From Mesorhizobium sp. NZP2077 (GTDB taxonomy: Bacteria > Pseudomonadota > Alphaproteobacteria > Rhizobiales > Rhizobiaceae), in the NCBI RefSeq assembly GCF_013170805.1, contig NZ_CP051293.1, positions 6,516,001-6,580,000 on the forward strand: DNA of 64,000 nucleotides, in the 5' to 3' direction. Positions 18,108 to 28,007 of the stretch are shown piece after piece; within the stretch, counting starts at the first letter, position 1; each line of letters opens with the position of its first letter. The position numbers and the translations under genes were made by a program. The notes under the pieces are model-generated. The model saw only the letters and a list, made by a program, of their open reading frames with translations, was not told the DNA's origin and did not search any database.

Positions 18108-19430
18108 ATGGCACAGACTTCGACTGCCGAAACGAACAGCGAGCTGATCGGCTCGCATCATGGCCAGGTCAGCGCCGGCGATATCGCGGTCGGCGTGATC
18201 GTCGGCAGGACGTCGGAGTTCTTCGACTTCTTCGTCTATGCGATCGCGTCCGTCATCGTGTTTCCCAAGCTCATATTTCCGACGCATGATCCGCTTGCCG
18301 GAACGCTGTATTCCTTCTCGATCTTCGCGCTCGCCTTCGTCGCGCGGCCGTTCGGCTCCGTGCTGTTCATGGCCATCGATCGCGCCTATGGCCGCGGCGC
18401 GAAACTGACGATCGCTCTGTTCCTGCTTGGCACCTCGACCGTCGCCATCGCGTTTCTGCCGGCCTATGGCGACATCGGTGCGGTCGCGATCTGGCTTTTG
18501 GCGCTTGCCCGCATCGGACAGGGGCTGGCGCTTGGCGGCACATGGGACGGACTGCCCTCGCTGCTGGCGCTGAACGCGCCTGAGAATCGGCGCGGCTTCT
18601 ATGCCATGATCCCGCAATTGGGCGCGCCGATCGGCCTCATCGTGGCCAGCGCCCTCTTCGCCTTCTTCGTCGCCAACCTGTCGGCCGACGACTTCCTCGC
18701 CTGGGGCTGGCGCTATCCCTTCTTCGTCGCCTTCGCCATCAATGTCGTGGCGCTGTTCGCCAGACTGCGCATTGTTGTCACGCCCGAATTCTCGAAATTG
18801 TATGAGAGCGGCGACCTGCAGCCAACGCGCATAAGGGACACGATCAGGGCCGAGGGCCACAACGTTGTCGTCGGCGCCTTCGCGCCGTTGGCGAGTTTCG
18901 CCCTGTTCCACATGGTGACGGTGTTTCCGCTCTCCTGGGTGTTCCTGTTCACCAATGAGGGGCCGGCGCGCTTCCTGGCGATCGAGGCGGTGAGCGCGCT
19001 GTTCGGCATTGCGGCCATCGTCGCATCGGGTCCGCTGGCTGATCGCGTCGGACGCCGCGCGCTGCTCGGCGGTTCGGCGATCGCCATCGCGACGTTCAGC
19101 GGCTTTGCCCCACAGCTTCTGGATGGCGGCACCATCGGCGAAGCGCTGTTCATGGTGCTGGGCTTCATTCTGCTGGGGCTGAGCTTCGGGCAATCGTCGG
19201 GCGTCGTCGCCTCGAGCTTTTCCCGCCAACATCGCTATACCGGCTCGGCGATCACCTCGGATCTGGCCTGGATGTTCGGCGCCGGCTTCGCGCCGCTCGC
19301 AGCCCTGCTGCTGGCCGGCAATTTCGGCCTCATCGCCGCCGGCGCCTATCTGCTGTCGGGTGCCGCCTGCACATTGCTTGCCCTGTGGATCGACGGGCGC
19401 CGTCCGGCCGCGGACCGTCAACCCGACTGA
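18108..19430 (+). CDS. MFS transporter, metabolite:H+ symporter type
   Basis: This is a 440-residue major facilitator with about 12 membrane segments. The sequence ALAFVARPFGSVLFMAIDRAYGRG carries the loop 2-3 motif of the SHS/MHS-like subgroup, and GPLADRVGRRALL is the repeat between helices 8 and 9. MHS-type members import organic acids or polyols, but the substrate is not predictable here. The ATG at 18108 is the first codon consistent with the family N-terminus; its ribosome site is weak. It is divergent from cyoA and shares its operator-rich intergenic region. Confidence 0.82.
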   Translation: MAQTSTAETNSELIGSHHGQVSAGDIAVGVIVGRTSEFFDFFVYAIASVIVFPKLIFPTHDPLAGTLYSFSIFALAFVARPFGSVLFMAIDRAYGRGAKLTIALFLLGTSTVAIAFLPAYGDIGAVAIWLLALARIGQGLALGGTWDGLPSLLALNAPENRRGFYAMIPQLGAPIGLIVASALFAFFVANLSADDFLAWGWRYPFFVAFAINVVALFARLRIVVTPEFSKLYESGDLQPTRIRDTIRAEGHNVVVGAFAPLASFALFHMVTVFPLSWVFLFTNEGPARFLAIEAVSALFGIAAIVASGPLADRVGRRALLGGSAIAIATFSGFAPQLLDGGTIGEALFMVLGFILLGLSFGQSSGVVASSFSRQHRYTGSAITSDLAWMFGAGFAPLAALLLAGNFGLIAAGAYLLSGAACTLLALWIDGRRPAADRQPD

Positions 19431-19446
19431 CTTTCGCCCGGCGCAA

Positions 19447-20466
19447 TTATTGCGCGACCCGCACGATGAGCTTGCCAAAATTCTTGCCATCGAGAAGGCC
19501 GAGAAAGGCTTGCGGCGCATTCTCCAGGCCGTCCACGATATCTTCCCGGTAGCGGACCTGCCCGGACGCGATCCACCCGGCCATCTCGCGATAGAAGGCC
19601 GGGCGCTGGTCGACAAATTCGCGCTGGATGAAACCCCTTATCGTCAGGCTGCGGTGGAGCACTTGCTGCATCAGCGTCGGCAACCGGTCGGTGCCGGAAG
19701 CAGCGATGGTGTTGTACTGCGCGATCAAGCCGCAGACCGGCACATGCGCAAACTCGTTCAGCAGGGGAAATACCGCATCCCAGACAGGACCGCCGACATT
19801 CTCGAAATAGACGTCGATGCCATCCGGGCAAGCCGCCTTCAACTGCTTGGCGAAATCGTCGGCCCGGTGATCGACGACCGCGTCGAAGCCGAGCTCCTGC
19901 CGCACGAAGGCGCATTTGTCGGCGCCGCCGGCGATGCCAACGGCGCGCGCGCCCTTGATGCGTGCGATCTGGCCGACAGCCGAGCCGACCGCGCCGCTGG
20001 CCGCCGCAACGACCACAGTCTCGCCAGCCTTTGGCTGGCCTATCGTCAGCAGGCCGGCATAGGCGGTGAAGCCCGGCATGCCGAGCACGCCAAGCGCGGT
20101 CGTAATCGGAACCGCCGCGGGGTCGAGTTTGCGCAGCCCGACACCATCAGACAGGGCAAAACTCTGCCATCCCGAGTGGGACAGCACGATATCGCCTTCG
20201 GCGAAATCGGCATGGCGGGATCTGACGACACGCGCAGCGGTGCCGCCTTCCATCACGCCGTCGATCTCGACCGGCTTGGCATAGGATCTGGCGGCGTTCA
20301 TGCGGCCGCGCATATAAGGGTCGAGCGACAGATAGAGGATCTGCAGCAGCAGTTCACCCTCGCCCGGCTCGGCGATCCCGACGGACTCGATGCGGAAATC
20401 GCTCGGCTTCGGCCGACCTTGCGGTCGTGCTGCCAGCACGATGCGGGTGTTCGTTCCAGTCGACAT
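19447..20466 (-). CDS. curA: CurA-like NADPH-dependent alkenal/one reductase (MDR family)
   Basis: This 339-residue medium-chain reductase resembles E. coli CurA (YncB) along its whole length: LYLSLDPYMRGRM near residue 44, GVLGMPGFTAYAGLLTIGQP near 126, the NADPH-binding AAASGAVGSAVGQIA near 153, and YFENVGG near 219. No zinc ligands are present, as expected for this branch. It probably reduces alpha,beta-unsaturated carbonyls, with curcumin a known substrate for the E. coli enzyme. A strong GGAGGGG ribosome site precedes the ATG at 20466. It converges with the MFS gene. Confidence 0.85.
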   Translation of the reverse strand: MSTGTNTRIVLAARPQGRPKPSDFRIESVGIAEPGEGELLLQILYLSLDPYMRGRMNAARSYAKPVEIDGVMEGGTAARVVRSRHADFAEGDIVLSHSGWQSFALSDGVGLRKLDPAAVPITTALGVLGMPGFTAYAGLLTIGQPKAGETVVVAAASGAVGSAVGQIARIKGARAVGIAGGADKCAFVRQELGFDAVVDHRADDFAKQLKAACPDGIDVYFENVGGPVWDAVFPLLNEFAHVPVCGLIAQYNTIAASGTDRLPTLMQQVLHRSLTIRGFIQREFVDQRPAFYREMAGWIASGQVRYREDIVDGLENAPQAFLGLLDGKNFGKLIVRVAQ

Positions 20467-20597
20467 TGGATGCTCCCCTCCGAACGGCGTTCTACGCGAA
20501 GAGCCGTTAGCACTACCGGGCCGAGATTCTCGCGCGGCGTCGATCCTTATACTGCCGCCTGATTATGCCGCGCCACTGGGACGCCCTGAACTGGGTC

Positions 20598-20765
20598 TCA
20601 GGGCAGAGCGTTCTTGAGGTCGTGATACCAGCCGGCCAGCTGCCCCGAAGTCACGCTGTCGCCCAGCCTGACGGCGGGTTCGAACCAGCCGCGACGGGTG
20701 ACATAGAGACCCTGGCTGTGCCGGGACAGCGAAAGTAGCCGCGTCGGCGCCGCAGGTTTTGATGC
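20598..20765 (-). pseudogene. C-terminal fragment of a succinylglutamate desuccinylase/aspartoacylase-like gene
   Basis: The last 50 or so residues, including LYVTRRGWFEPAVRLGDSVTSGQLAGWYHDL, resemble the C-terminal beta domain of AstE/aspartoacylase-like zinc hydrolases, which reads GLFEPAVRLGDxVxAGQ. No catalytic zinc-binding part exists upstream; the serine hydrolase gene starts there instead. I infer a truncated remnant. An inverted repeat GCCCTGA/TCAGGGC (20583-20604) spans its stop. Confidence 0.45.
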
Positions 20766-20769
20766 CGGC

Positions 20770-21927
20770 CTAAGGACCGGCGCGTCGACCACCCCCAGTG
20801 CTGAGCGCATCGTAAACGGCATCGATCAACACCTTGCGGCGCGGGTCCATGTCGTCGAAACCCAGCATGCGGTTGGTGACGTAGCCGAAACCGACGCCGG
20901 CGCCGGGATCGGCAAAGCCGATGGCGCCACCCCAGCCGGTGTGGCCGAACGTTTGCGGCGATGCGCGGCCGGCATAGACCGGATCCTCCATTTGATAGCC
21001 GGCGGCGAAGGCGGCCGGTGCGGCAAAGCTTTCATCCATGCCGCGAAAACGCGGTCGCGCCGCCGCTTCGATTGCCGCGCGGCTGATCAGAGGCTTGTCG
21101 TCCCACACACCGCCAGCTGCCATCATGCCGTAGATGCGCGCCAGTGCGTGCGCCGTCGACTGGCCATTGCCGCCCGGCACTTCGGCGGCGCGCCAGACGC
21201 GGTCGTTGGGGGCCAATGCACGCGGCGCCGGATTGTCGCTTGCATGGGGAAATGGCGAGGCGCGGACAAACTCGACCCAGTCCGAAGTCCTGGGTCCCTC
21301 GATCATCTCGGCGACCCTGGAATCCTCGCGGTCCGGCAGACCGACATGAAAATCGGCTGCAAGCGGGCCGGCGATCTCTTCCGCGATGAAGCTGCCTATG
21401 CTTCGCCCGTCGACGCGTCGCAGCACTTCGCCAGCGAGATGGCCGTAAGTAAGCGCGTGATAGACACAGCGGCTGCCGGGCTCCCATAGCGGCGACATGG
21501 CCGCAAGCGCGTCGACAAAAGGCGTCCACGCGAGCAGACCCGCCTCGTCCATCGGCACGGCAAGGCCATTCAACCCGGCCTGGTGCGACATGACCTGATC
21601 AAGCGTGATGCGTTCCTTGCCGCCGGCCGCGAATTCCGGCCAGTAGCGGGAGATTGGCGCGGCATAATCCAGTTTGCCACGCTCCACCAACATGGCGATC
21701 GCCAGCGCCACGACGCCCTTGGTGGAGGACCAGACATTGATCAGCGTGTCCTGCCGCCAAGGGCGGGTGCGTGCGGCGTCCGCGTGGCCGCCCCACAGGT
21801 CAACGACAGTCTTGCCGTGGACGACGACGGATACGCCACCGCCATGTTCCAGCCCGTGGTCGAAACACGCGGCGAATGCCTCGCGCACGGCGCCAAAGCG
21901 CGGATCGCAGATACCATCTATGTTCAT
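20770..21927 (-). CDS. Beta-lactamase-fold serine hydrolase (EstB-like esterase)
   Basis: This is a 385-residue protein of the class C beta-lactamase/DD-peptidase fold. The nucleophile motif is Ser-x-x-Lys in NVWSSTKGVVAL, the Tyr motif is VYHALTYG (in place of YxN), and HTGWGG provides the third conserved loop. The GYQMED and NRMLG context fits EstB-type carboxylesterases rather than resistance enzymes. No signal peptide is visible from the ATG at 21927, which argues for a cytoplasmic esterase. The substrate is unknown. Confidence 0.83.
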   Translation of the reverse strand: MNIDGICDPRFGAVREAFAACFDHGLEHGGGVSVVVHGKTVVDLWGGHADAARTRPWRQDTLINVWSSTKGVVALAIAMLVERGKLDYAAPISRYWPEFAAGGKERITLDQVMSHQAGLNGLAVPMDEAGLLAWTPFVDALAAMSPLWEPGSRCVYHALTYGHLAGEVLRRVDGRSIGSFIAEEIAGPLAADFHVGLPDREDSRVAEMIEGPRTSDWVEFVRASPFPHASDNPAPRALAPNDRVWRAAEVPGGNGQSTAHALARIYGMMAAGGVWDDKPLISRAAIEAAARPRFRGMDESFAAPAAFAAGYQMEDPVYAGRASPQTFGHTGWGGAIGFADPGAGVGFGYVTNRMLGFDDMDPRRKVLIDAVYDALSTGGGRRAGP

Positions 21928-22040
21928 GCGCGAATTCTCACCAAGTGCGAAAGTGACGGATGCCGCCGTTAAGACCATTCTCGCCTGGCGGGAACTCGCC
22001 AGTCCAGCGAATTGCCGACTCTCGAGAAGGCCGGCTCTGA

Positions 22041-23081
22041 CTACTGCTTCACCGAAGTGGAGGTGCCCCAGGTATCCGACAGCACGTAGCCCTGGGGATA
22101 AGGATCGGTCGGATCGAGATAGTAGCTGTGCTCACCGGTGATCCAGGCCCGGCCGGTGATCTCCGGAACGATCGCCTTGCGGGCGCCGATTTCCGCCAGT
22201 TCCACGATCCTGCCCGTGAAGCGCGAGCCGATGATCGATTCATGGATCAACACGTCGCCAACGCCCATCAAGCCCCGGGCTTGCAGCACGGCCATGCGGG
22301 CCGACGTGCCGGTTCCCGTCGGGCTGCGGTCCGAGCGCCCCGGCGAGACGATGCAAGTGTTGCGCGTGATGTTGCCCGGCCCCTGGAATGGCATGGCGAA
22401 CTGCACGATCGACACGCCGCGCACATGCTCGAATTCCGGATGGACGACATCGAACTGTTCGCGCGCGGCCCGGCGGACCTTCTCGCCGGCCACCGCCAGC
22501 TCGCGCGCCTCGTCGGGGACGACCGAGAAGCCGAGCGCCTTGGCATCGACGATGGCGTAGAACATGCCGCCATAGGCGATGTCGACCGTGAGCGTGCCAA
22601 GCCCTTCGACCTCGATGGCAGCGTCGAGACGTTCGGCAAAGGCGGGCGCGTTGCGGAAGGTGATCGAGACGCATTTGCCGTCGCGGCATTCGGCGCGAAC
22701 CTCAATGACGCCGCCCGGCATGTCGAGCTTGAAGCGCGCCTCGGGCTCCTGCATCGGCACCATGCCGGTCTCGAGCAGCACCGTGGCAACGCAGATCGTA
22801 TTGGAACCGGACATCGGCGGATATTCCGTCGGCTCCATGATGATCGCGCCGGCGGCGCAATCCTCGCGCGTCGATGGGACCAGGAGGTTGACGTGGCGCG
22901 CCACGCTGCCGCGCGGCTCGCAGATCAGCATGCGCCTGATATGGTCATGATCACGTTCCATCGTGATCATCTTCTCCATCATCGTGCGACCCGCCGGCGG
23001 CAAGACACCGCCGACGATAACGTCGCCGATCTCACCTTCGGCATGGCAGCCGACGACATGAATGCTGGTTTTGGTGCGCAT
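22041..23081 (-). CDS. Proline racemase superfamily enzyme, probably a hydroxyproline dehydratase
   Basis: The 346-residue protein has the superfamily blocks HVVGCHAEGEIGDVIVGG, RGSVARHVNLLVPS and GPGNITRNTCIVSPGRSDRS. The two catalytic positions, normally Cys and Cys in racemases and 4-hydroxyproline 2-epimerases, are Ser91 (PPMSGSNTIC) and Thr255 (SPTGTGTSARM). The second-site Thr is typical of trans-3-hydroxy-L-proline dehydratases, so racemisation is unlikely. The ATG at 23081 follows AGGAAC. It is divergent from a DapA-family lyase; such pairs occur in hydroxyproline catabolism, though 3- versus 4-hydroxyproline is not settled. Confidence 0.8.
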   Translation of the reverse strand: MRTKTSIHVVGCHAEGEIGDVIVGGVLPPAGRTMMEKMITMERDHDHIRRMLICEPRGSVARHVNLLVPSTREDCAAGAIIMEPTEYPPMSGSNTICVATVLLETGMVPMQEPEARFKLDMPGGVIEVRAECRDGKCVSITFRNAPAFAERLDAAIEVEGLGTLTVDIAYGGMFYAIVDAKALGFSVVPDEARELAVAGEKVRRAAREQFDVVHPEFEHVRGVSIVQFAMPFQGPGNITRNTCIVSPGRSDRSPTGTGTSARMAVLQARGLMGVGDVLIHESIIGSRFTGRIVELAEIGARKAIVPEITGRAWITGEHSYYLDPTDPYPQGYVLSDTWGTSTSVKQ

Positions 23082-23188
23082 TGTTGTTCCTGCGTTGATC
23101 CCTGGCGGCCACGACTATTTTGCTTGGCAAGCCATGCCGCTCGGGACAAACTGGTCAATCTGCGTGCCAGCCTCAAGGAGAATCCGAA

Positions 23189-24151
23189 ATGACCTCTAAT
23201 GTTTTTTCCGGCTGCATGCCGGCGTTGATGACACCGTGCACGCAGGATCGCCAGCCCGACTTCGATGCGCTGGTGCGCAAGGGACGCGAACTGATCGCTA
23301 CCGGCATGTCGGCCGTCGTCTATTGCGGCTCGATGGGCGACTGGCCGCTGTTGACCGACGAGCAGCGCATGGAGGGCGTCGAGCGCCTGGTGAAGGCCGG
23401 CATACCGGTGATCGTGGGAACCGGCGCGGTCAACACCGCCAAGGCCGTGGCCCATGCGGCGCACGCCCAGAAGGTCGGCGCCCGGGGCCTGATGGTGATC
23501 CCGCGTGTTCTATCGCGCGGCCCCTCGGTGACGGCGCAGCGCAACCATTTCAAGGCGATTCTGGCGGCGGCGCCCGACCTGCCGGCAGTTATCTACAACA
23601 GCCCCTATTACGGCTTTGCCACACGCGCCGAGCTGTTCTTCGCCCTGCGCGCTGAACATCCGAACCTGGTCGGCTTCAAGGAGTTCGGCGGCCCGCCGGA
23701 TCTGCGCTACGCGGCGGAAAACATCACCAGCCGCGACGATGAGGTGGCCCTGATGATCGGTGTCGATACCGCCGTCTTCCACGGCTTCGTCAATTGCGGC
23801 GCGTCCGGCGCCATCACCGGCATCGGTAACGTCCTGCCCAAGGAGGTGCTGCACCTTGTGGGCTTGAGCCAGGCGGCAGCCAAGGGTGACGTCGAGGCCC
23901 GCCAGAGCGCGCTGGAACTGGACGCCGCGCTCGCCGTCCTGTCCTCTTTCGACGAAGGTCCCGACCTGGTGATCTATTTCAAGCATATGATGGTGCTGAA
24001 GGGAGCCCCCGAATATGAGTTGCACTTCAACGAGACGGACGCACTGACCGACAGCCAGCGCGGTTATGCCGAGGCGCAGCTCAAACTGTTCGACAGCTGG
24101 TATGCCCAGTGGTCGAGGCAACCGGGCGTGATTGCCAGATATGCAGCCTGA
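23189..24151 (+). CDS. Dihydrodipicolinate synthase family aldolase/deaminase
   Basis: This is a 320-residue TIM-barrel enzyme of the DapA/NanA family. The Schiff-base lysine is Lys164 in NLVGFKEFGG and the catalytic Tyr is Tyr136 in AVIYNSPYYGF. The pyruvate-binding loop reads GSMGDWPLL instead of the GTTGE of true DapA, so it is not a lysine-biosynthesis enzyme. A related enzyme deaminates 1-pyrroline-4-hydroxy-2-carboxylate in hydroxyproline breakdown, which would fit the divergent proline-racemase-like gene. AAGGAG lies 8 bases before the ATG. Confidence 0.82.
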   Translation: MTSNVFSGCMPALMTPCTQDRQPDFDALVRKGRELIATGMSAVVYCGSMGDWPLLTDEQRMEGVERLVKAGIPVIVGTGAVNTAKAVAHAAHAQKVGARGLMVIPRVLSRGPSVTAQRNHFKAILAAAPDLPAVIYNSPYYGFATRAELFFALRAEHPNLVGFKEFGGPPDLRYAAENITSRDDEVALMIGVDTAVFHGFVNCGASGAITGIGNVLPKEVLHLVGLSQAAAKGDVEARQSALELDAALAVLSSFDEGPDLVIYFKHMMVLKGAPEYELHFNETDALTDSQRGYAEAQLKLFDSWYAQWSRQPGVIARYAA

Positions 24152-24160
24152 CCCGGCAAG

Positions 24161-24196
24161 TGCGACAAGGCGGCCATGGTACGGCCGCCGGTCGCA
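24161..24196. terminator. Long hairpin between convergent genes
   Basis: TGCGAC-aa-GGCGGCC pairs with GGCCGCC-g-GTCGCA around a 7-base loop. It lies between the convergent DapA-like and pyridoxal dehydrogenase genes. There is no clear T-run, so it may work as a barrier or an RNA 3' end stabiliser. Confidence 0.45.
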
Positions 24197-24224
24197 TTGC
24201 GGTGCCGAGCAGCAGTAATCAGAT

Positions 24225-24983
<759 letters not shown>

Positions 24984-25009
24984 TTAATCCGTGATTCAAT
25001 GGTGTCTGT

Positions 25010-26188
25010 TCAGGCGTCGGCGTCGATAACGGCCAACGCCGCCTCGATGCCTTTTCCGATCGCCAGTTTCTGGCCGGCCGCGTTCATGGCGCCGCCAAGT
25101 GCCGTCAGCGCGGCGATCGCATAGATCGGCTGGGCGGTCGGTCCCATATGGCCGATGCGCGTCAGCTTCCCCAATGTTTCGCCGCGGCCCGACGAAAACA
25201 CCACGCCGTAGCGGGCGCGCGCGGCCTGGCGAAGCGCCTTCTCGTCGACACCTTCGGGGGTGCGAACGGCGGTCGTGGTTGGCGAGGCGATGCTGTCACT
25301 GGCGGCCCAGATCGATAGGCCCATCGCGGCGACGCCCGCGCGCATGGCCCTGGCGGTGAGCGCGTGGCGCGCCCACACCGCTTCCGGTCCCTCATTGAGA
25401 TAGAGATCGAGCGCGACGTCGAGCCCGTTGATTTCCGAGACCGACGGCGTGAACGGAAACGGCTTGTCCCTCGACCAGGCATTTTCCCAGTCGACGATGC
25501 TCAGCATCGATGCGCGCGGCGCCTGGGGATTGGCCTTCATCTTGGCCCAGGCCCGCTCGCTGACGCCCATCATGGTGAGGCCGGGAGGCGCGCCAAGGCA
25601 TTTGTTGGGGCCGGTGACATAGATATCGGCCTTGCAATCCTCGGGATGCGTCTTCATGCCGCCAAAGGACGAGACCGCATCGACGATCAGATAGCCGCCA
25701 TGCGCCGAAACCAGCGCGCCGATGGCGTCGATCGGATTGATGGTGCCGGACGGCGTGTCGTGGTGACAGACGGAAACAACGGTGATTTCCGGATGCGCCC
25801 TGAGCATGTCGGCGACTGCCTGCGGATCGATCGCCTCATTGTAGGGCACTTCGATCTCGAGCAGATGCGGCGAGTAACGTTTCGCCCAGTAACCAAAACC
25901 CTTGCCGTAGACACCCGATGCAAGGTTGAGCACGACGTCGTCCGGTGTGATCAGCGACGCCGCCGCCGCCTCGAGGCCGAGCACCGGCTCGCCATGCAGG
26001 ATGACCGGCTTGTTCGACAGCCGCATCGCCTTCTGCGCCTTGTCGACCACTTTCTCGTAGAAGAGCTGGAAGGCCGGATCGTAGTCGTAAAGCACGGTGC
26101 GGCCGAGGCCGCGCAGCACTTCTGGATAGGCGTTCACCGGCCCCGCGGTCAGGGTGATGACCGGATCGGCATGTTCGGGATAGCGCAT
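25010..26188 (-). CDS. Pyridoxamine-pyruvate aminotransferase
   Basis: This transfers the amino group of pyridoxamine to pyruvate, giving pyridoxal and L-alanine. It is the rare aminotransferase that treats free B6 as a substrate instead of a cofactor. The 392-residue fold type I protein has its substrate-binding lysine at Lys196 in VTGPNKCLGAPPG, Glu67-region HGEPVLGLEAAA, and SSGRGETLGKLTRIGHMG near the C-terminus for carboxylate binding. It is nearly identical, as far as I recall, to the crystallised M. loti enzyme (mlr6806). It follows the lactonase gene by 25 bases. Confidence 0.95.
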   Translation of the reverse strand: MRYPEHADPVITLTAGPVNAYPEVLRGLGRTVLYDYDPAFQLFYEKVVDKAQKAMRLSNKPVILHGEPVLGLEAAAASLITPDDVVLNLASGVYGKGFGYWAKRYSPHLLEIEVPYNEAIDPQAVADMLRAHPEITVVSVCHHDTPSGTINPIDAIGALVSAHGGYLIVDAVSSFGGMKTHPEDCKADIYVTGPNKCLGAPPGLTMMGVSERAWAKMKANPQAPRASMLSIVDWENAWSRDKPFPFTPSVSEINGLDVALDLYLNEGPEAVWARHALTARAMRAGVAAMGLSIWAASDSIASPTTTAVRTPEGVDEKALRQAARARYGVVFSSGRGETLGKLTRIGHMGPTAQPIYAIAALTALGGAMNAAGQKLAIGKGIEAALAVIDADA

Positions 26189-26213
26189 AGTGTTGTCTCC
26201 GGATTGGCGGCGG

Positions 26214-27068
<855 letters not shown>

Positions 27069-28004
27069 TCAGCGCGCGCCGCGCTCGTATGGAATGCCAA
27101 GTGCCGCCGGCAGGCTGGCCCGCCGGCCGAACAGCACCAGCATGATCATCACCGCCAGGAATGGCAGCATCTGGATGATGTCGGTCGGTATGTTGATGCC
27201 CGCCACCTGCATGGCCGTCGTCAGCGACAGGCAGACGCCGAACAGCAACGCGCCGAACAGCACCCAGATCGGGCGACCGCGCGCCAGCATGGCCAGCACG
27301 ATGCCGAGAAAGCCCGCGCCGTTGGTGATGAACGGAATGAACAGCCCGGCCCCGACATTGGCGAGGTAGGCGCCGCCGAGTCCGGCCAGCGCGCCGGTCG
27401 TCAGCACAGCGATGGTCCGGGTCCTGATGACGTCGATACCGGCGACGTCGAGCGCGGCCGGCTTGTCGCCCGCCGCCTGCAAATTGAGGCCGAGCTGTGT
27501 GCGCCGATAGAGGTAGCCCATGGCGAACACCAGCGCTACCGCCAGATAGACGATCAGATGATGCTTGAAGAAGGCGGGTCCGATGACAGGAATATCCGAC
27601 AGCAGCGGAATGACTGTGGCGTCCGCCGCTGGCAGGCGGGGATAGCTGCGCGAGAACTGGAAATGATGAAGCAGCGCCGTCAGGCCTTCGAGACCGAGCG
27701 TCAGCGCGATGCCGATGACGATCTGGTTCAGCCCGATGCGCACGCAAAGCAGCGCCATGATCAGCGCCACCGCGACGCCGCCGGCGGCACCAGTGAGGAA
27801 CCCCAGCCATAGCGACCCGGAATAGAAGGCGCCGACAAAGCCAAGATAAGCGCCGGCCAGCATCATGCCTTCGATGCCTATGTTGAGCACGCCGGCCTTC
27901 TCCGACATCTGCTCGCCCAGGCCGGCCAGCAGCAGCGGGATCGCCGCGGTGACGGCGCCGAACAGCAGCGCGCTGAGAAAGACTTCGCTGAAGAGCCCGG
28001 TCAT
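27069..28004 (-). CDS. ABC transporter permease (BmpA/nucleoside type), second permease
   Basis: This is a 311-residue membrane protein with about nine helices and the permease signature GEQMSEKAGVLNIGIEGMMLAGAY near residue 30, typical of the branched-chain-like permeases paired with BmpA binding proteins (YufQ type). GIPYERG ends the protein. It lies 3 bases downstream of the companion permease and upstream of the lactonase gene, so it belongs to the B6 unit. The likely cargo is a vitamin B6 vitamer or another heteroaromatic. Confidence 0.86.
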   Translation of the reverse strand: MTGLFSEVFLSALLFGAVTAAIPLLLAGLGEQMSEKAGVLNIGIEGMMLAGAYLGFVGAFYSGSLWLGFLTGAAGGVAVALIMALLCVRIGLNQIVIGIALTLGLEGLTALLHHFQFSRSYPRLPAADATVIPLLSDIPVIGPAFFKHHLIVYLAVALVFAMGYLYRRTQLGLNLQAAGDKPAALDVAGIDVIRTRTIAVLTTGALAGLGGAYLANVGAGLFIPFITNGAGFLGIVLAMLARGRPIWVLFGALLFGVCLSLTTAMQVAGINIPTDIIQMLPFLAVMIMLVLFGRRASLPAALGIPYERGAR

Positions 28005-28007
28005 GCC

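Noticed and set aside
18081..19616. A 511-codon minus-strand frame opposite the MFS gene
   Set aside because: It is antisense to a complete 12-helix transporter; its composition is Arg/Gln/Asp-rich without domains.
20770..21927. Antibiotic resistance beta-lactamase
   Set aside because: It has the fold but no signal peptide, and the Tyr motif differs from YxN; EstB-like esterase is more likely.
22041..23081. Proline racemase or 4-hydroxyproline 2-epimerase
   Set aside because: Both catalytic cysteines are replaced by Ser and Thr, which does not support two-base racemisation.
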